DNA from: Erwinia_E haradaeae_D
GTDB lineage: Bacteria; Pseudomonadota; Gammaproteobacteria; Enterobacterales; Enterobacteriaceae
Direction: 5' to 3'
NCBI RefSeq assembly: GCF_900698935.1
Contig: NZ_LR217715.1
Coordinates: forward strand, 806,001-870,000
Length of the DNA stretch: 64,000 nt
The position numbers were made by a program, and so were the translations under genes. This document shows positions 40,954 to 51,143 of this stretch, in pieces; the first letter of the stretch is position 1; the number at the start of each line of letters is the position of its first letter. The notes beneath the pieces are model-generated. The model did no database searches, had not been told where the DNA came from, and saw nothing but the letters and a program-made list of their open reading frames with translations.

Positions 40954-42246
40954 ATGTTCACTCGTAATATGAATATTGCAGACTATGACCCTATCTTATG
41001 GCATGCTATGGAACAGGAAAAAACGCGTCAAGAAGAGCATATTGAACTAATCGCTTCAGAAAACTACACTAGCCCTCGTGTGATGCAAGCACAAGGTTCC
41101 TATCTAACTAACAAGTATGCAGAAGGATATCCGGGTAAACGATACTATGGTGGCTGTAAATACGTAGATATCATTGAGCAGCTAGCGATTGATCGCGCCA
41201 AAAAACTATTTGGAGCTGACTATGCTAACGTACAACCACATTCTGGTTCTCAGGCTAACTTTGCTGTGTATACGGCATTACTACAACATGGAGACACTGT
41301 GTTAAGTATGCGATTAACACATGGTGGCCATCTGAGCCATGGCTCTCCAGTCAATCTATCTGGTAAATTGTATAATATTATTTCGTATCATACCGATAAA
41401 ACCGGCCATATAAATTATGAGGAGATCCAGAATCTTTCTATCAAGCATCGACCAAAAATGATCATTGGTGGTTTTTCTGCCTATTCAGGACTGTGCGATT
41501 GGAAAAAAATGCGTGCAATTGCTGATGGTATCGGAGCATATCTAATTGTTGATATGGCACATGTAGCGGGTTTAATTGCCGCTGATATGTACCCCAATCC
41601 AATACCACACGCTCATATTGTCACCTCTACCACTCATAAAACACTATCTGGTCCTCGTGGAGGAATTATTTTAGCAGCCGGTGGAGATGAAAACTTATAT
41701 CGTAAGATCAATGCCTCTGTCTTTCCTGGTGGACAAGGTGGGCCTCTCTTACATGTCATTGCAGCTAAAGCAGTCGCCTTCAAGGAAGCAATGGAGCCTG
41801 AATTTAAAATTTACCAAAGAAATGTACTCCAAAATTCCAAACTGATGGTAGAAGTATTTCTGCAACGTGGATATAATGTCGTGTCCGGTGCTACTCACAA
41901 CCATCTCTTCCTACTCAACCTGCTTGGCACAAAACTTACAGGCAAACAAGCAGAAAATACACTAGGTCACTCTAACATCACTCTGAATAAAAATAGTATA
42001 CCTAACGATCCTCAAAGTCCATTTATAACATCTGGTATACGTATTGGCTCTGCCGCAGTCACGCGCCGCGGTTTTCAAAAAAATGAAGTACACCTAGTAG
42101 CACAATGGATCAGTGATATTCTAGATGATCCTAATAACAAATCGGTCACACATCGCGTTAAAAAACAAGTTCTAGAGCTTTGTGCTAGTTTTCCTGTGTA
42201 TGAGGAGAATAAAATTGTTTACTACACAGATAGTAGTATAGATTAA
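40954..42246 (+). CDS. glyA: Serine hydroxymethyltransferase
   Basis: PLP enzyme interconverting serine and glycine and supplying one-carbon units. 430 residues (417 in E. coli), closely similar throughout: MNIADYDPILWHAMEQEK, IELIASENYTSPRVM, KYAEGYPGKRYYGGC, the PLP Lys in STTHKTLSGPRGG, and FPGGQGGPL. After the normal end (FPVYEE) there is an extra tail, NKIVYYTDSSID, probably from loss of the ancestral stop. It is probably the main glycine source, together with Ser uptake by sstT. Confidence 0.97.
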   Translation: MFTRNMNIADYDPILWHAMEQEKTRQEEHIELIASENYTSPRVMQAQGSYLTNKYAEGYPGKRYYGGCKYVDIIEQLAIDRAKKLFGADYANVQPHSGSQANFAVYTALLQHGDTVLSMRLTHGGHLSHGSPVNLSGKLYNIISYHTDKTGHINYEEIQNLSIKHRPKMIIGGFSAYSGLCDWKKMRAIADGIGAYLIVDMAHVAGLIAADMYPNPIPHAHIVTSTTHKTLSGPRGGIILAAGGDENLYRKINASVFPGGQGGPLLHVIAAKAVAFKEAMEPEFKIYQRNVLQNSKLMVEVFLQRGYNVVSGATHNHLFLLNLLGTKLTGKQAENTLGHSNITLNKNSIPNDPQSPFITSGIRIGSAAVTRRGFQKNEVHLVAQWISDILDDPNNKSVTHRVKKQVLELCASFPVYEENKIVYYTDSSID

Positions 42247-42639
42247 ATGCATATATTCATACTCTATATTTTCATTGCATTCATCTAACACCAGATTATC
42301 AGTACAGTACTCTATAGACATATAAAACGCGGTGTGTGACTAAAAAGCATTAACACATACAAAATAAAAAATATATAAACTATGCTAGTGTGCACATAAC
42401 TAATTAAAAATGTGTATATCGCAGTATCCTGGTACATGCAAAAAATTACAATACCAATCCAGACTATTATGGCTCAAAAATTATAGAGATATTTTTACAT
42501 ACTAATAACTTTGTATGATTGCAATAATGTTCAGATGGTATAATGTAGAATAATATCTACTCGTTATTAAGACTGCATAAATTCAAAAATAAACATCTAT
42601 ATGCTATACCACGGATAAAAAAATGATATCCAGCATCAA
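42247..42639. other. Gene-free spacer glyA-sufE
   Basis: About 0.39 kb between convergent glyA and sufE. I see no clear terminator hairpin. Confidence 0.55.
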
Positions 42640-43062
42640 TCATTCTTCTAGCAATAAACGTGTTTTGTGACGAATAGAGCGTAGCATAGCCCAAAGACCA
42701 TGCACACGCGACGGTGTTAATTGCTGTGAAAACGCTAAACCTGAAAACCATGGACGTGAATCAAAACACAACACATTATGTGGCGTCATGTTTTTATAAC
42801 AACTAAATACAATAGCTATCAACCCCTTTACGAGCGCTGCATCACTATCTCCCTCCAGAACAACCAATCCTTTTTTATCAACACCTACTGATATCCACAC
42901 CTGACTCTGACAACCAGAAATAATATTTTTTTTAGCGTATAGCGCGCTAGAAAATGATGGGAGTTTGGATCCTAGTTCTATGATATACAGATATTTTTCT
43001 TCCTGGTTAGCACATCGATGAAAATTAAATACTAGTGTATCTCTATCCGGGAGAGTGGACAT
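42640..43062 (-). CDS. sufE: Cysteine desulfuration protein SufE
   Basis: Accepts persulfide sulfur from SufS and passes it to SufBCD. 140 residues (138 in E. coli). The acceptor Cys is in SGCQSQVWISV; NFHRCANQEEKYLYIIELG and RPWFSGLAFSQQLTPSR are family sequences. Unlike in E. coli, where it immediately follows sufS, 485 non-coding bases separate the two, so it may need its own promoter. Confidence 0.96.
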   Translation of the reverse strand: MSTLPDRDTLVFNFHRCANQEEKYLYIIELGSKLPSFSSALYAKKNIISGCQSQVWISVGVDKKGLVVLEGDSDAALVKGLIAIVFSCYKNMTPHNVLCFDSRPWFSGLAFSQQLTPSRVHGLWAMLRSIRHKTRLLLEE

Positions 43063-43547
43063 TTTTCCTCACTTGAATAATGATATTGATCCTTCTCTAT
43101 TACAATCTGTAGACATGAATAAAATTTATACCTATCACGAGAGGAATACATCGCACTATAGCCCATGATTTTAGAGTACACAATTGAGCTCAGAACTATA
43201 ATATCCTCAGTAATCCAGGTGACATTTTCTGATGTATCCTTACTGACACTATTAACCCCTAGATAAAAAGCATACATTAAGACACACAGATCAGGTGTTC
43301 TCTTATAAAGACATTTAATGTTCCTAATGTTCTCTATTTTTAACCACACCTATTGCAAGCTATCATAGATACATTTTGATAGTATTGATTGGATCAATCT
43401 TATTGTTTTTAAATAAAGGTATGAGTAAATCACTATGATCATCTTTACACATATTTTGACTCAAAGACCTCATAACTCTCATACTTACAAAATTAGCTGC
43501 TCAAAAAAACAAACACTTCTCTAATGAGAACATTAAATATAATGTTC
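43063..43547. other. Non-coding insertion between sufS and sufE
   Basis: 485 bases where E. coli has almost none. The minus frame 43032-43349 overlaps the sufE start in another frame, resembles nothing and is not called. Confidence 0.6.
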
Positions 43548-44783
43548 TTAACAGCCCCTTGAGCCTAGCAAAGTACGAATACGCATTAAACCATGCACTA
43601 AACGATCTACTTCTTCTTCATTGTTGTATATAACGAAAGAGGCACGACACATCGCTGACACGGCATAATACTGCATTAATGGCATTGCACAATGATGACC
43701 AGTGCGAATAGCTATACCATAGTGATCCAAAAAACTACCAACATCAAATGCATGCTGAGCAACTAAATTAAAAGCAATGACCCCAACAGGTTGGGACGGA
43801 CTATAAATAACAATATCTGGTATAGATGATAGCCTCTCCAAAGCATAGCCCATCAACTCTTTTTCCCGATCAATAATAACATCCATTCCTACATTAACAA
43901 TCCATTTTAATGCAGCACCTAGACCAATAATTGACCCAATATTAGGAGATCCAGCCTCAAAAATCCACGGAACAGGGGCATAAGTTGTGCCCTTACTTAA
44001 ACTCACTGTAGAGATCATAGACCCACCACCCTCCCATGGAGGCATTAAATCTAGAATAGATTTACGACCATATAAGATACCAATACCAGATGGTCCATAT
44101 ATTTTATGACCAGAAAATACGTAAAAATCACAATCTAAATCCTGAACGTCGACGATATCATGCATAACACCCTGAGCACCATCGATTAAAGTGACCACCC
44201 CAGATAACTTAGCTTGATAGATTATTTCTTTTATTGGATTTTTTGTACCTAGTACATTTGACACATGCGTGACTGCTAAAAGTCGAGTACGGCAATCCAT
44301 TAGCAATGATAGCTGTGTTGTATCTAGTGTTCCAGAGACAGTTAAAGGAATAAAACGCAATTCAGCGCTCATTCTCTTAGCTAGCATTTGCCAAGGTACA
44401 ATATTGGAGTGATGCTCCATTTCTGTAATAATAATATTGTCCCCAGGATGTATCTGGCTGTTCCCCCAGCTATTAGCTACCAGATTAATCGCTTCTGTGG
44501 CCCCCTTCACAAAAACTATCTCTTCAGAATGCGCCGCATTTAAAAAATGAGCAACCTGTGCTCGAATAGTTTCCATCTGAGTGGTAGCTTCAGCACTTAA
44601 AGTATGAATACCACGATGTACCGCTGCATATCCATTTTTATAAAACTCACTCTCAGCATCAATCACTACCTGTGGTTTTTGTGCACTAGCTGCGCTATCT
44701 AAATAGACCAATCGATGCCCATTGACTTCTCTAGATAATAATGGAAACTCTGCCTGAATGCGTGCTACGTTCAAATGCATCAT
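43548..44783 (-). CDS. sufS: Cysteine desulfurase SufS
   Basis: PLP-dependent group II desulfurase providing sulfur for Fe-S clusters. 411 residues (406 in E. coli). REVNGHRLVYLDSAASAQKP, the PLP Lys in FYVFSGHKIYGPSG, and the active Cys in RTGHHCAMPLM. The ATG overlaps the sufD stop (ATGA), and an AGGAGG lies just upstream; ATG 44780 is an alternative start with better spacing. Confidence 0.97.
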   Translation of the reverse strand: MMHLNVARIQAEFPLLSREVNGHRLVYLDSAASAQKPQVVIDAESEFYKNGYAAVHRGIHTLSAEATTQMETIRAQVAHFLNAAHSEEIVFVKGATEAINLVANSWGNSQIHPGDNIIITEMEHHSNIVPWQMLAKRMSAELRFIPLTVSGTLDTTQLSLLMDCRTRLLAVTHVSNVLGTKNPIKEIIYQAKLSGVVTLIDGAQGVMHDIVDVQDLDCDFYVFSGHKIYGPSGIGILYGRKSILDLMPPWEGGGSMISTVSLSKGTTYAPVPWIFEAGSPNIGSIIGLGAALKWIVNVGMDVIIDREKELMGYALERLSSIPDIVIYSPSQPVGVIAFNLVAQHAFDVGSFLDHYGIAIRTGHHCAMPLMQYYAVSAMCRASFVIYNNEEEVDRLVHGLMRIRTLLGSRGC

Positions 44784-46060
44784 ACGCCTCCTAAAAAACG
44801 ATTATTAATGCGTTGTATTATCGTATTTTTTAAAATAACGTCTGGTATTAGTTCAGTCAGTTCAGCAAGAAATGCGTTGATAATAATACGCCGGGCAATA
44901 TTGTTATGAACACCGCGTGACCGTAAGTAAAAAATCTGCTCTTCGTTAAGACACTCAACAGTCGCTTCGTGTCCACATTTTACATCATCATTATAAATTT
45001 CCAATTGAGGTTGAGAATCTACTGCTGCATAAGAGCCCAATAATAAGTTTCTATTATTCATCTGTCCGTAAGTTTTATTAGCATCCTTACGTACTTTAAT
45101 CATTCCATTAAAAATAGCTCTAGCATGGTCGCATACAATCGTTTTATGCAATTGATGGCTATGACATAAACCTTTTATATGGTCTACCCAAGTACGATTT
45201 TCACACACTTCAGTACCTATTGGAAACATGAGACTATTAACCATCAAATTAGATCCTTCCCCTTGACACTGACTACTAGTCTGATGAAAAGTAACACCTG
45301 CTCCTAATAAAAAACTGTGACTTTCTGCTCGAGCACAAGCTCCAAGGTTAAAATCATTATGAGAGACATGATAACTACTGTGGTTTTCAAAGGCTAAATA
45401 ATAATGCTTCAACGTTGAAGCATTATTAATATCTGCGGTAAAGCGTGCAGCAGTAAAATGTGGTAAGTTATTTAAAGTAATATAGTGCTCGATCACCGTA
45501 ACTTCACTTGCAGTATCTTGTTGTAAATGATGACGATAACCTGCAGTGTATAGTTTGTCAGATGCACCGCCAGTAGTGATATGTAATAGATATAGTGGAC
45601 GTATTGCCTTTTGTTCACGAGAAATATGAATAAATGTAATCTCTCCCGCTAAGCTCTCAGTAAGATGCACAAACACATCAGGGTGTACTGGAGCACGCCA
45701 GCGTATTTGCGAAGATTCTGGAGAGAGAATATGGATGCTAAATGGATCATATTTTTGATCACTTAACTCAGGTGAAAATAATCCATCTACAAATACAAGG
45801 CGAACCGCATCAATACGGAACGCCCTCTCTTGCACAATATCAACACTTAACTTTACAGACAGAGGCGTAGCAAAATTATGATCTAATATCCGATCTAATG
45901 GCGTGCATCGCCATTCTGATTGCTTAGTAGTTGGTAGCCCTAAACGTAATACCTCCATCCAGCTTTCATTATCTTGGATATTGCGTTTTTTGTTTCTATG
46001 TTGTACTATATATTTCCATTTCTGAAGTATATATTCACTTTTTGTTAATAATCCAACCAT
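44780..46060 (-). CDS. sufD: Fe-S assembly scaffold subunit SufD
   Basis: Partner of SufB in the SufBC2D scaffold. 426 residues (423 in E. coli). RLVFVDGLFSPELSD, GARFT-type TAARFTADI, SHSFLLGAGV, RQLHKT-type HQLHKTIV, MNNRNLLLGSYAAVDSQPQLEIYNDDVKCGHEATV and the C-terminal FYLRSRGV are recognised. ATG 46060 (MVGLLTKSEYILQKW) matches the E. coli N-terminus and overlaps the end of sufC by 26 bases; the frame is open to 46093. Confidence 0.95.
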   Translation of the reverse strand: MVGLLTKSEYILQKWKYIVQHRNKKRNIQDNESWMEVLRLGLPTTKQSEWRCTPLDRILDHNFATPLSVKLSVDIVQERAFRIDAVRLVFVDGLFSPELSDQKYDPFSIHILSPESSQIRWRAPVHPDVFVHLTESLAGEITFIHISREQKAIRPLYLLHITTGGASDKLYTAGYRHHLQQDTASEVTVIEHYITLNNLPHFTAARFTADINNASTLKHYYLAFENHSSYHVSHNDFNLGACARAESHSFLLGAGVTFHQTSSQCQGEGSNLMVNSLMFPIGTEVCENRTWVDHIKGLCHSHQLHKTIVCDHARAIFNGMIKVRKDANKTYGQMNNRNLLLGSYAAVDSQPQLEIYNDDVKCGHEATVECLNEEQIFYLRSRGVHNNIARRIIINAFLAELTELIPDVILKNTIIQRINNRFLGGV

Positions 46061-46781
46061 ACCCGTATTCCTCCAGCTGCGCCACCAACCCAAAACCGCC
46101 TGATTTTATGATACAGCCTTCATGCAATACATGTACAAAAGAGGGTTTGATATAATCCAAAATACGCTGATAATGTGTAATAATGATAAAGGAGCGCTTT
46201 CCGTTGCACAAATTATTCACACCTCGAGATACAATTCTTAGTGCATCTATATCTAAACCAGAGTCAGTTTCATCCAAAATACATAAATCCGGTTCTAAAA
46301 TAGACATCTGTAAGATATCATTGCGCTTTTTCTCGCCCCCAGAGAAACCAACATTAATAGAACGAGTCAGTAGATCTTCTGGCATGTTTAACAGGTGAGC
46401 TTTATCTTTTATTAAACCCTGAAAATCAAAGCGATCTAAAACATCCTGCTGACGATAAGTGCGCACAGCGTTCAGTGCTGTATGTAGAAATGTATGATTA
46501 CTAACACCAAGGATTTCAACTGGATACTGAAAAGCGATAAAAATACCCTCTCCCGCACGTTCCTCCGGAGCTAAATGCAGCAAATCTTTACCTTTAAATA
46601 CCACAGTGCCATGATCGACTATATAATCCTTGCGACCTGCTAAGGTAGCAGCGAGAGTGCTTTTGCCTGAACCATTCGGACCCATGATAGCATGTATCTC
46701 GCCTGGTTTTATATCAAGATTTAAACCGCGTAGAATACTTTTATTATCAACACTCACATGTAAATCTTGAATTTGTAACAT
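46035..46781 (-). CDS. sufC: Fe-S assembly ATPase SufC
   Basis: ABC-type ATPase of the SufBC2D complex. 248 residues, as in E. coli. Walker A GPNGSGKSTL, signature FSGGEKKRND, Walker B LCILDETDSGLD and the H-loop THYQR. It begins 42 bases after sufB. Confidence 0.98.
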   Translation of the reverse strand: MLQIQDLHVSVDNKSILRGLNLDIKPGEIHAIMGPNGSGKSTLAATLAGRKDYIVDHGTVVFKGKDLLHLAPEERAGEGIFIAFQYPVEILGVSNHTFLHTALNAVRTYRQQDVLDRFDFQGLIKDKAHLLNMPEDLLTRSINVGFSGGEKKRNDILQMSILEPDLCILDETDSGLDIDALRIVSRGVNNLCNGKRSFIIITHYQRILDYIKPSFVHVLHEGCIIKSGGFGLVAQLEEYGYGWIINKK

Positions 46782-46823
46782 AGAGGTCCTTATGAACTAT
46801 TCTTTTGCATTCATCATCATCTA

Positions 46824-48326
46824 TTACCCCACGCTATGCTCCAGACTAATAGCTAGCAATTTTTGTGCCTCTACTGCAAATTCTAGAGGAAGTTCCGAAA
46901 AAACATCTTTACAAAAACCATTAACAATCATTGAAATCGCGTTATCAGGGCTAATCCCACGTTGTAAACAATAAAATAACTGATCTTCTCCAATACGTGA
47001 CGTGGTAGCCTCATGCTCAAGATGAGCAGTGTTGTTTCTTACTTCGAGAGAAGGAAATGTATGCGCGCCACACTTAGAACCAATGAGCATAGAGTCACAT
47101 TGTGTGTAATTGCGCGCATTAGTAGCGCTTGACGTAACCTTCACTAAACCACGATAAGTATTTTGACTATTCGCAGCTGATATCCCCTTTGAAATAATCG
47201 TTGAGTGTGTATTTTGACCCATATGGATCATCTTAGTCCCAGTATCGGCCTGCTGATAACCGTTTGTTAATGCTACTGAAAAAAATTCACCAGTGGAGTT
47301 ATCGCCACGTAGAATAACACTAGGATATTTCCAAGTAATTGCTGAACCGGTTTCTAGCTGCGTCCAAGACATCTTACTCCCTTCTCCCTCACATACCGCA
47401 CGTTTAGTGACAAAATTTAAAATGCCACCCTTGTTTCCTCTGCCAGAAAACCAATTTTGTACTGTAGAGTATTTTACTCTAGCATTTTTATGCACAATTA
47501 CCTCAACCACTGCTGCATGCAGCTGACGGGTATCTCGTATAGGCGCAGAACAGCCCTCAATATAACTAACCGAACTTCCTGTATCGGCAATCAGGATTGT
47601 ACGTTCGAACTGACCTGTTTTTTCTGCATTAATACGAAAGTATGTCGAGAGCTCCATAGGACAACAGACGCCCTTAGAAACATAAACAAATGTCCCATCT
47701 GAAGCCACAGCTGCATTGAGTGCAGCAAAAAAATTATCATTACTTGGTACTACACTACCAAGATATTGCTGAACTAAATCAGGATAATTGAGGATTGCCT
47801 CGCTCAGTGCACAAAATATAACGCCTTCTTTCTTTAACTTATCACGATAAGTTGTCGCGACAGATACAGAATCAAAAATCGCGTCAACTGCTACCTCTTT
47901 TCCTTCTCGTACAGGCACCCCCAATTTATTAAAAGCCCCTTCTACTTCTTGCGTCAGATATTTATCTCTATACACATCTGAAGGGTGTAGTGGATCTTCA
48001 TTGAAACTCTGTAAGTCGTTGCAATCTTGACAAGATGGCGCAGAGTAATAGCTATAATTTTGATAATCGAGACTTGTATAATGAGCTTTTAGCCAATGTG
48101 GTTCCTCCATATGCACCCAAGAACGATAGGCTTTTAGACGAAATTTAAGCATCCAATCAGGTTCATTGCGTTTAGCGGAAATAGCACGTACAACCTCTTC
48201 ATTAATACCATACGCCAACTCTTCGGTATTTAATTGAGTAAAAAATCCTTCTGTATATGTTTGATGTCTACTGTCTGTGACTTCGGTCAATTCCACTGTA
48301 TCAGAGTGATTATTATCATGTACCAT
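46824..48326 (-). CDS. sufB: Fe-S assembly scaffold subunit SufB
   Basis: Scaffold on which the cluster is built. 500 residues (495 in E. coli). The cluster-building Cys is in ARNYTQCDSMLIGSKCGAHTF, the following NNTAHLEHEATTSRIGEDQLFYCLQRGIS is intact, and the end AVEAQKLLAISLEHSVG is identical to E. coli. It starts five bases after the sufA stop. Confidence 0.98.
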   Translation of the reverse strand: MVHDNNHSDTVELTEVTDSRHQTYTEGFFTQLNTEELAYGINEEVVRAISAKRNEPDWMLKFRLKAYRSWVHMEEPHWLKAHYTSLDYQNYSYYSAPSCQDCNDLQSFNEDPLHPSDVYRDKYLTQEVEGAFNKLGVPVREGKEVAVDAIFDSVSVATTYRDKLKKEGVIFCALSEAILNYPDLVQQYLGSVVPSNDNFFAALNAAVASDGTFVYVSKGVCCPMELSTYFRINAEKTGQFERTILIADTGSSVSYIEGCSAPIRDTRQLHAAVVEVIVHKNARVKYSTVQNWFSGRGNKGGILNFVTKRAVCEGEGSKMSWTQLETGSAITWKYPSVILRGDNSTGEFFSVALTNGYQQADTGTKMIHMGQNTHSTIISKGISAANSQNTYRGLVKVTSSATNARNYTQCDSMLIGSKCGAHTFPSLEVRNNTAHLEHEATTSRIGEDQLFYCLQRGISPDNAISMIVNGFCKDVFSELPLEFAVEAQKLLAISLEHSVG

Positions 48327-48331
48327 AGCAT

Positions 48332-48706
48332 TTACTCAACTCCAAAGCTCTCACCACAACCACAGGCATGTTGAGCACGGGGGTTATTAAATTTAAAAAT
48401 CTGATTCAGACCTACATACACATAATCTACTTCTGTACCATCTATATAAGGCATAGCATGCAGTGGTACAAATACACATGCGCCATGGTGACTAAAACTT
48501 AAATCATCTTGTGATTTTGTCGTGACTAAATTCATGCTATAGCTAAGCCCAGCACATCCAGAGGGTTTTACATCTATCTGTAGGCCTTTGATATTAGGGT
48601 CCCTAGCAGCGAGGTGTTGAATATATTCCGCCGCTCGATTCGTTAATGTCACTCCTTTCCATATAGCTCCATCTGAAGGTAAAGTAGTTGATTTTTCTAA
48701 TGGCAT
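48332..48706 (-). CDS. sufA: A-type Fe-S carrier SufA
   Basis: Carries Fe-S clusters from SufBCD to apoproteins. 124 residues (122 in E. coli). The three cluster Cys are in KPSGCAGLSY and HACGCGESFGV. ATG 48706 has GAGG seven bases upstream; ATG 48721 is an in-frame alternative. It is the first gene of the suf operon. Fe-S clients in the window are IspG and RlmN. No isc gene is seen. Confidence 0.95.
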   Translation of the reverse strand: MPLEKSTTLPSDGAIWKGVTLTNRAAEYIQHLAARDPNIKGLQIDVKPSGCAGLSYSMNLVTTKSQDDLSFSHHGACVFVPLHAMPYIDGTEVDYVYVGLNQIFKFNNPRAQHACGCGESFGVE

Positions 48707-48721
48707 AATGGACCTCTTCAT

Positions 48722-49188
48722 ACAATGGCTATTGTATGCTATAATTTTCTATATCAATTTTCTAGACAAGCAATCTATAACTGCTATTGTGAATATAAAT
48801 GAAATACATACTTAAAAGTACATACTAGAAATACTGGCAATCATTATTTACAACTACTACTTTTGTTTATACTTATTTCTCAGTATAACTGATCACAACA
48901 TACAACCAGAACATGGAAACTGATCGGCAGATTCTAATGATCTATTTAATATATGTAATCTCATCTGCTCACATCTAAAATCTAAACTAGATATCTATGT
49001 TATAATAAACATATGTATAAATCTATACTATACGTTGAACCACTCACTATGAGTGTACAGTAAGTCTTTTTTGAGATATGGTATACCTATTATCTATAGA
49101 AATGCTATCATGTCATACAAGATTACCTAAACAGATATATGCAATAAAAAATTTTTATAAAACCGAGAGCTCTAGATGCTTATACCAT
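48722..49188. other. Gene-free spacer lolE-sufA
   Basis: About 0.47 kb containing the sufA upstream region. I could not identify an IscR, Fur or OxyR site. Confidence 0.5.
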
Positions 49189-50439
49189 CTATTGACGACT
49201 GAGAACCTGTGCGGGTTGGAGGCGGATAGCCTGTCTAGCTGGATACCAAGTGGCAACTAAGCTTAGTGCTACAGATGCCATGAAGACCATCAGAACATCA
49301 AACCACTGTAATTCTGCAGGTAAAAAATCAATAAAATAGATCTCACCTGAAAGAACGCGACAACCTGTTAAGTGTTCTAGAACATGCATAATAGAGGTTA
49401 TTTTTAAAGATAGCAGCACACCCATACTAATGCCAATTATACTACCAACCACTCCGCCTAATAAAACTCCATACCACATAAAAATAGCTCGAATTAAACC
49501 ATCACCAGCTCCTAAAGTACGTAGGATCGCAATCTCAAAACACTTATCTTTCACTGCCATCATCAGTGTAGACACAATATTAAAACAAGCGACACCAATC
49601 ACTAAAACTATTGCTAAATAGATAATAGTACGGATCCTCTGTACATCATGATACATATAGCCATAAGTGCTTATCCAGCTACGTAAAAAAACAGAAGCAT
49701 CAATCCTATCCCCCACCTGACGTGCAAGGGATTCTGCCTCAAAAGGTTGATGAGCTTTTATTGCGATACCTGTAATATTATTGCCAATTTTTAACAATTT
49801 TTGAGCATCTATAATAGGAATATATGCCAAACTATAATCTCGTATGCCGCCGAAATTTAGAATACCTGTTACTTGTAGCCGTACGTACTTCGGTTTTGAT
49901 AATTTATGCTCCATGTTCTGGTAAGGCACAATCATTGTGATCCAATCCCCAAGATTTACATGTAAACGCTCAGTAACTCCTTTTCCTAATAAGACTTGAC
50001 TTTGCCCTGGTAAAAATTTTTCCCAATCACTCCCTTGGAGATATGATGATAGTGAACTAATTCGCCTTTCTAAGCATGTATCGACTCCTTTCACCTGTAG
50101 TGCTGCTAATTTATGACTATCACTTTCAAGTAAACCAGTAAAAGTAATATAAGGTGCTGCTGCTGCTACACCAGGAACCATTTCTATAATTTGTAGCGCG
50201 GTCTTCCATTGTAGCCAATTCTGATCTACTGGTTCAATTTCACAATGAGGCACCACTGCAAGCACGCGCTGATTCAGCTCGCGTTCAAATCCGTTCATCG
50301 CACTCAAACTAATTATTAATACAGCAATGCTGATAGCAATGCCAAGAGTAGAGATCACCGCAATAAGAGATAGCATTCCTCTACGAGACCGCCCATAACT
50401 AAAACGAAAACCAATAAAACAAGAAAGTGAAAGAGTCAT
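49189..50439 (-). CDS. lolE: Lipoprotein-releasing ABC transporter permease LolE
   Basis: Inner-membrane subunit of LolCDE, which releases outer-membrane lipoproteins to LolA. 416 residues (414 in E. coli). An N-terminal membrane segment (SLIAVISTLGIAISIAVLIISLS), a periplasmic domain, and three C-terminal segments, ending WYPARQAIRLQPAQVLSR. Its ATG overlaps the lolD stop (ATGA). Confidence 0.97.
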   Translation of the reverse strand: MTLSLSCFIGFRFSYGRSRRGMLSLIAVISTLGIAISIAVLIISLSAMNGFERELNQRVLAVVPHCEIEPVDQNWLQWKTALQIIEMVPGVAAAAPYITFTGLLESDSHKLAALQVKGVDTCLERRISSLSSYLQGSDWEKFLPGQSQVLLGKGVTERLHVNLGDWITMIVPYQNMEHKLSKPKYVRLQVTGILNFGGIRDYSLAYIPIIDAQKLLKIGNNITGIAIKAHQPFEAESLARQVGDRIDASVFLRSWISTYGYMYHDVQRIRTIIYLAIVLVIGVACFNIVSTLMMAVKDKCFEIAILRTLGAGDGLIRAIFMWYGVLLGGVVGSIIGISMGVLLSLKITSIMHVLEHLTGCRVLSGEIYFIDFLPAELQWFDVLMVFMASVALSLVATWYPARQAIRLQPAQVLSRQ

Positions 50440-51143
50440 GGCACCTTACCTGAACACATATCGTTATCAATGATACAACCATCCTTCATTTCTACCATTC
50501 TGTGCAGGTTACTTGCTAAATACAAATCATGTGTTACAATTAAAAAAGCTGTACCGTATGTTTTGTTAATCTTACTTAATAACTCTAATATAGAATCAGT
50601 ATTACGTGCATCAAGATTGCCTGTGGGCTCATCAGCTAAGACTAACTGAGGAATATTAACTAAAGCGCGTGCAATGGCCACTCGCTGTCTTTCGCCACCA
50701 GAAAGCTGATACGGAAGATAGTGTACCCTTTTTTCTAAGCCAAGCAATGCAAGAACCTCAATGGCTCGATCCTTGGCGTGCGTTATAGAATTTTTCGCGA
50801 TGAGAAGTGGTATAGTGACATTTTCCAATGCACTAAAATCTGCTAAAAGATGATGAAACTGATATATAAAACCTAAATCCCGATTACGTAATATAGCTTT
50901 TTCTACAGACGACATTCTCTGCAGAGATTGCCCCTTGAATTGTATGTCACCAGAAGTAGGTGACTCCAAACCACCTAACAAATGTAGTAGCGTACTTTTA
51001 CCTGATCCAGAACTACCAACAACTGCTATCATATCATTTGAGTGCACTATCAATGAGGTGTTATGTAAAACATTAGTGTGTATACCACCTTCATAATAGC
51101 TTTTACACAAATTTTCACATTGCAACAAAACCTGCTTATTCAT
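50436..51143 (-). CDS. lolD: Lipoprotein-releasing ABC ATPase LolD
   Basis: ATPase of LolCDE. 235 residues (233 in E. coli). Walker A VGSSGSGKSTLLHLLGG, signature LSGGERQRVAIARALVN, Walker B LVLADEPTGNLD and H-loop VTHD. ATG 51143 (MNKQVLLQCENLCKSY) matches E. coli and overlaps the lolC end by eight bases. The frame is open to 51215, but the extra part overlaps lolC and is unlike the family. Confidence 0.98.
   Translation of the reverse strand: MNKQVLLQCENLCKSYYEGGIHTNVLHNTSLIVHSNDMIAVVGSSGSGKSTLLHLLGGLESPTSGDIQFKGQSLQRMSSVEKAILRNRDLGFIYQFHHLLADFSALENVTIPLLIAKNSITHAKDRAIEVLALLGLEKRVHYLPYQLSGGERQRVAIARALVNIPQLVLADEPTGNLDARNTDSILELLSKINKTYGTAFLIVTHDLYLASNLHRMVEMKDGCIIDNDMCSGKVP

Noticed and set aside
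43032..43349. Minus-strand frame of 105 codons between sufS and sufE
   Set aside because: Overlaps the sufE start in a different frame and has no resemblance to any protein I know.
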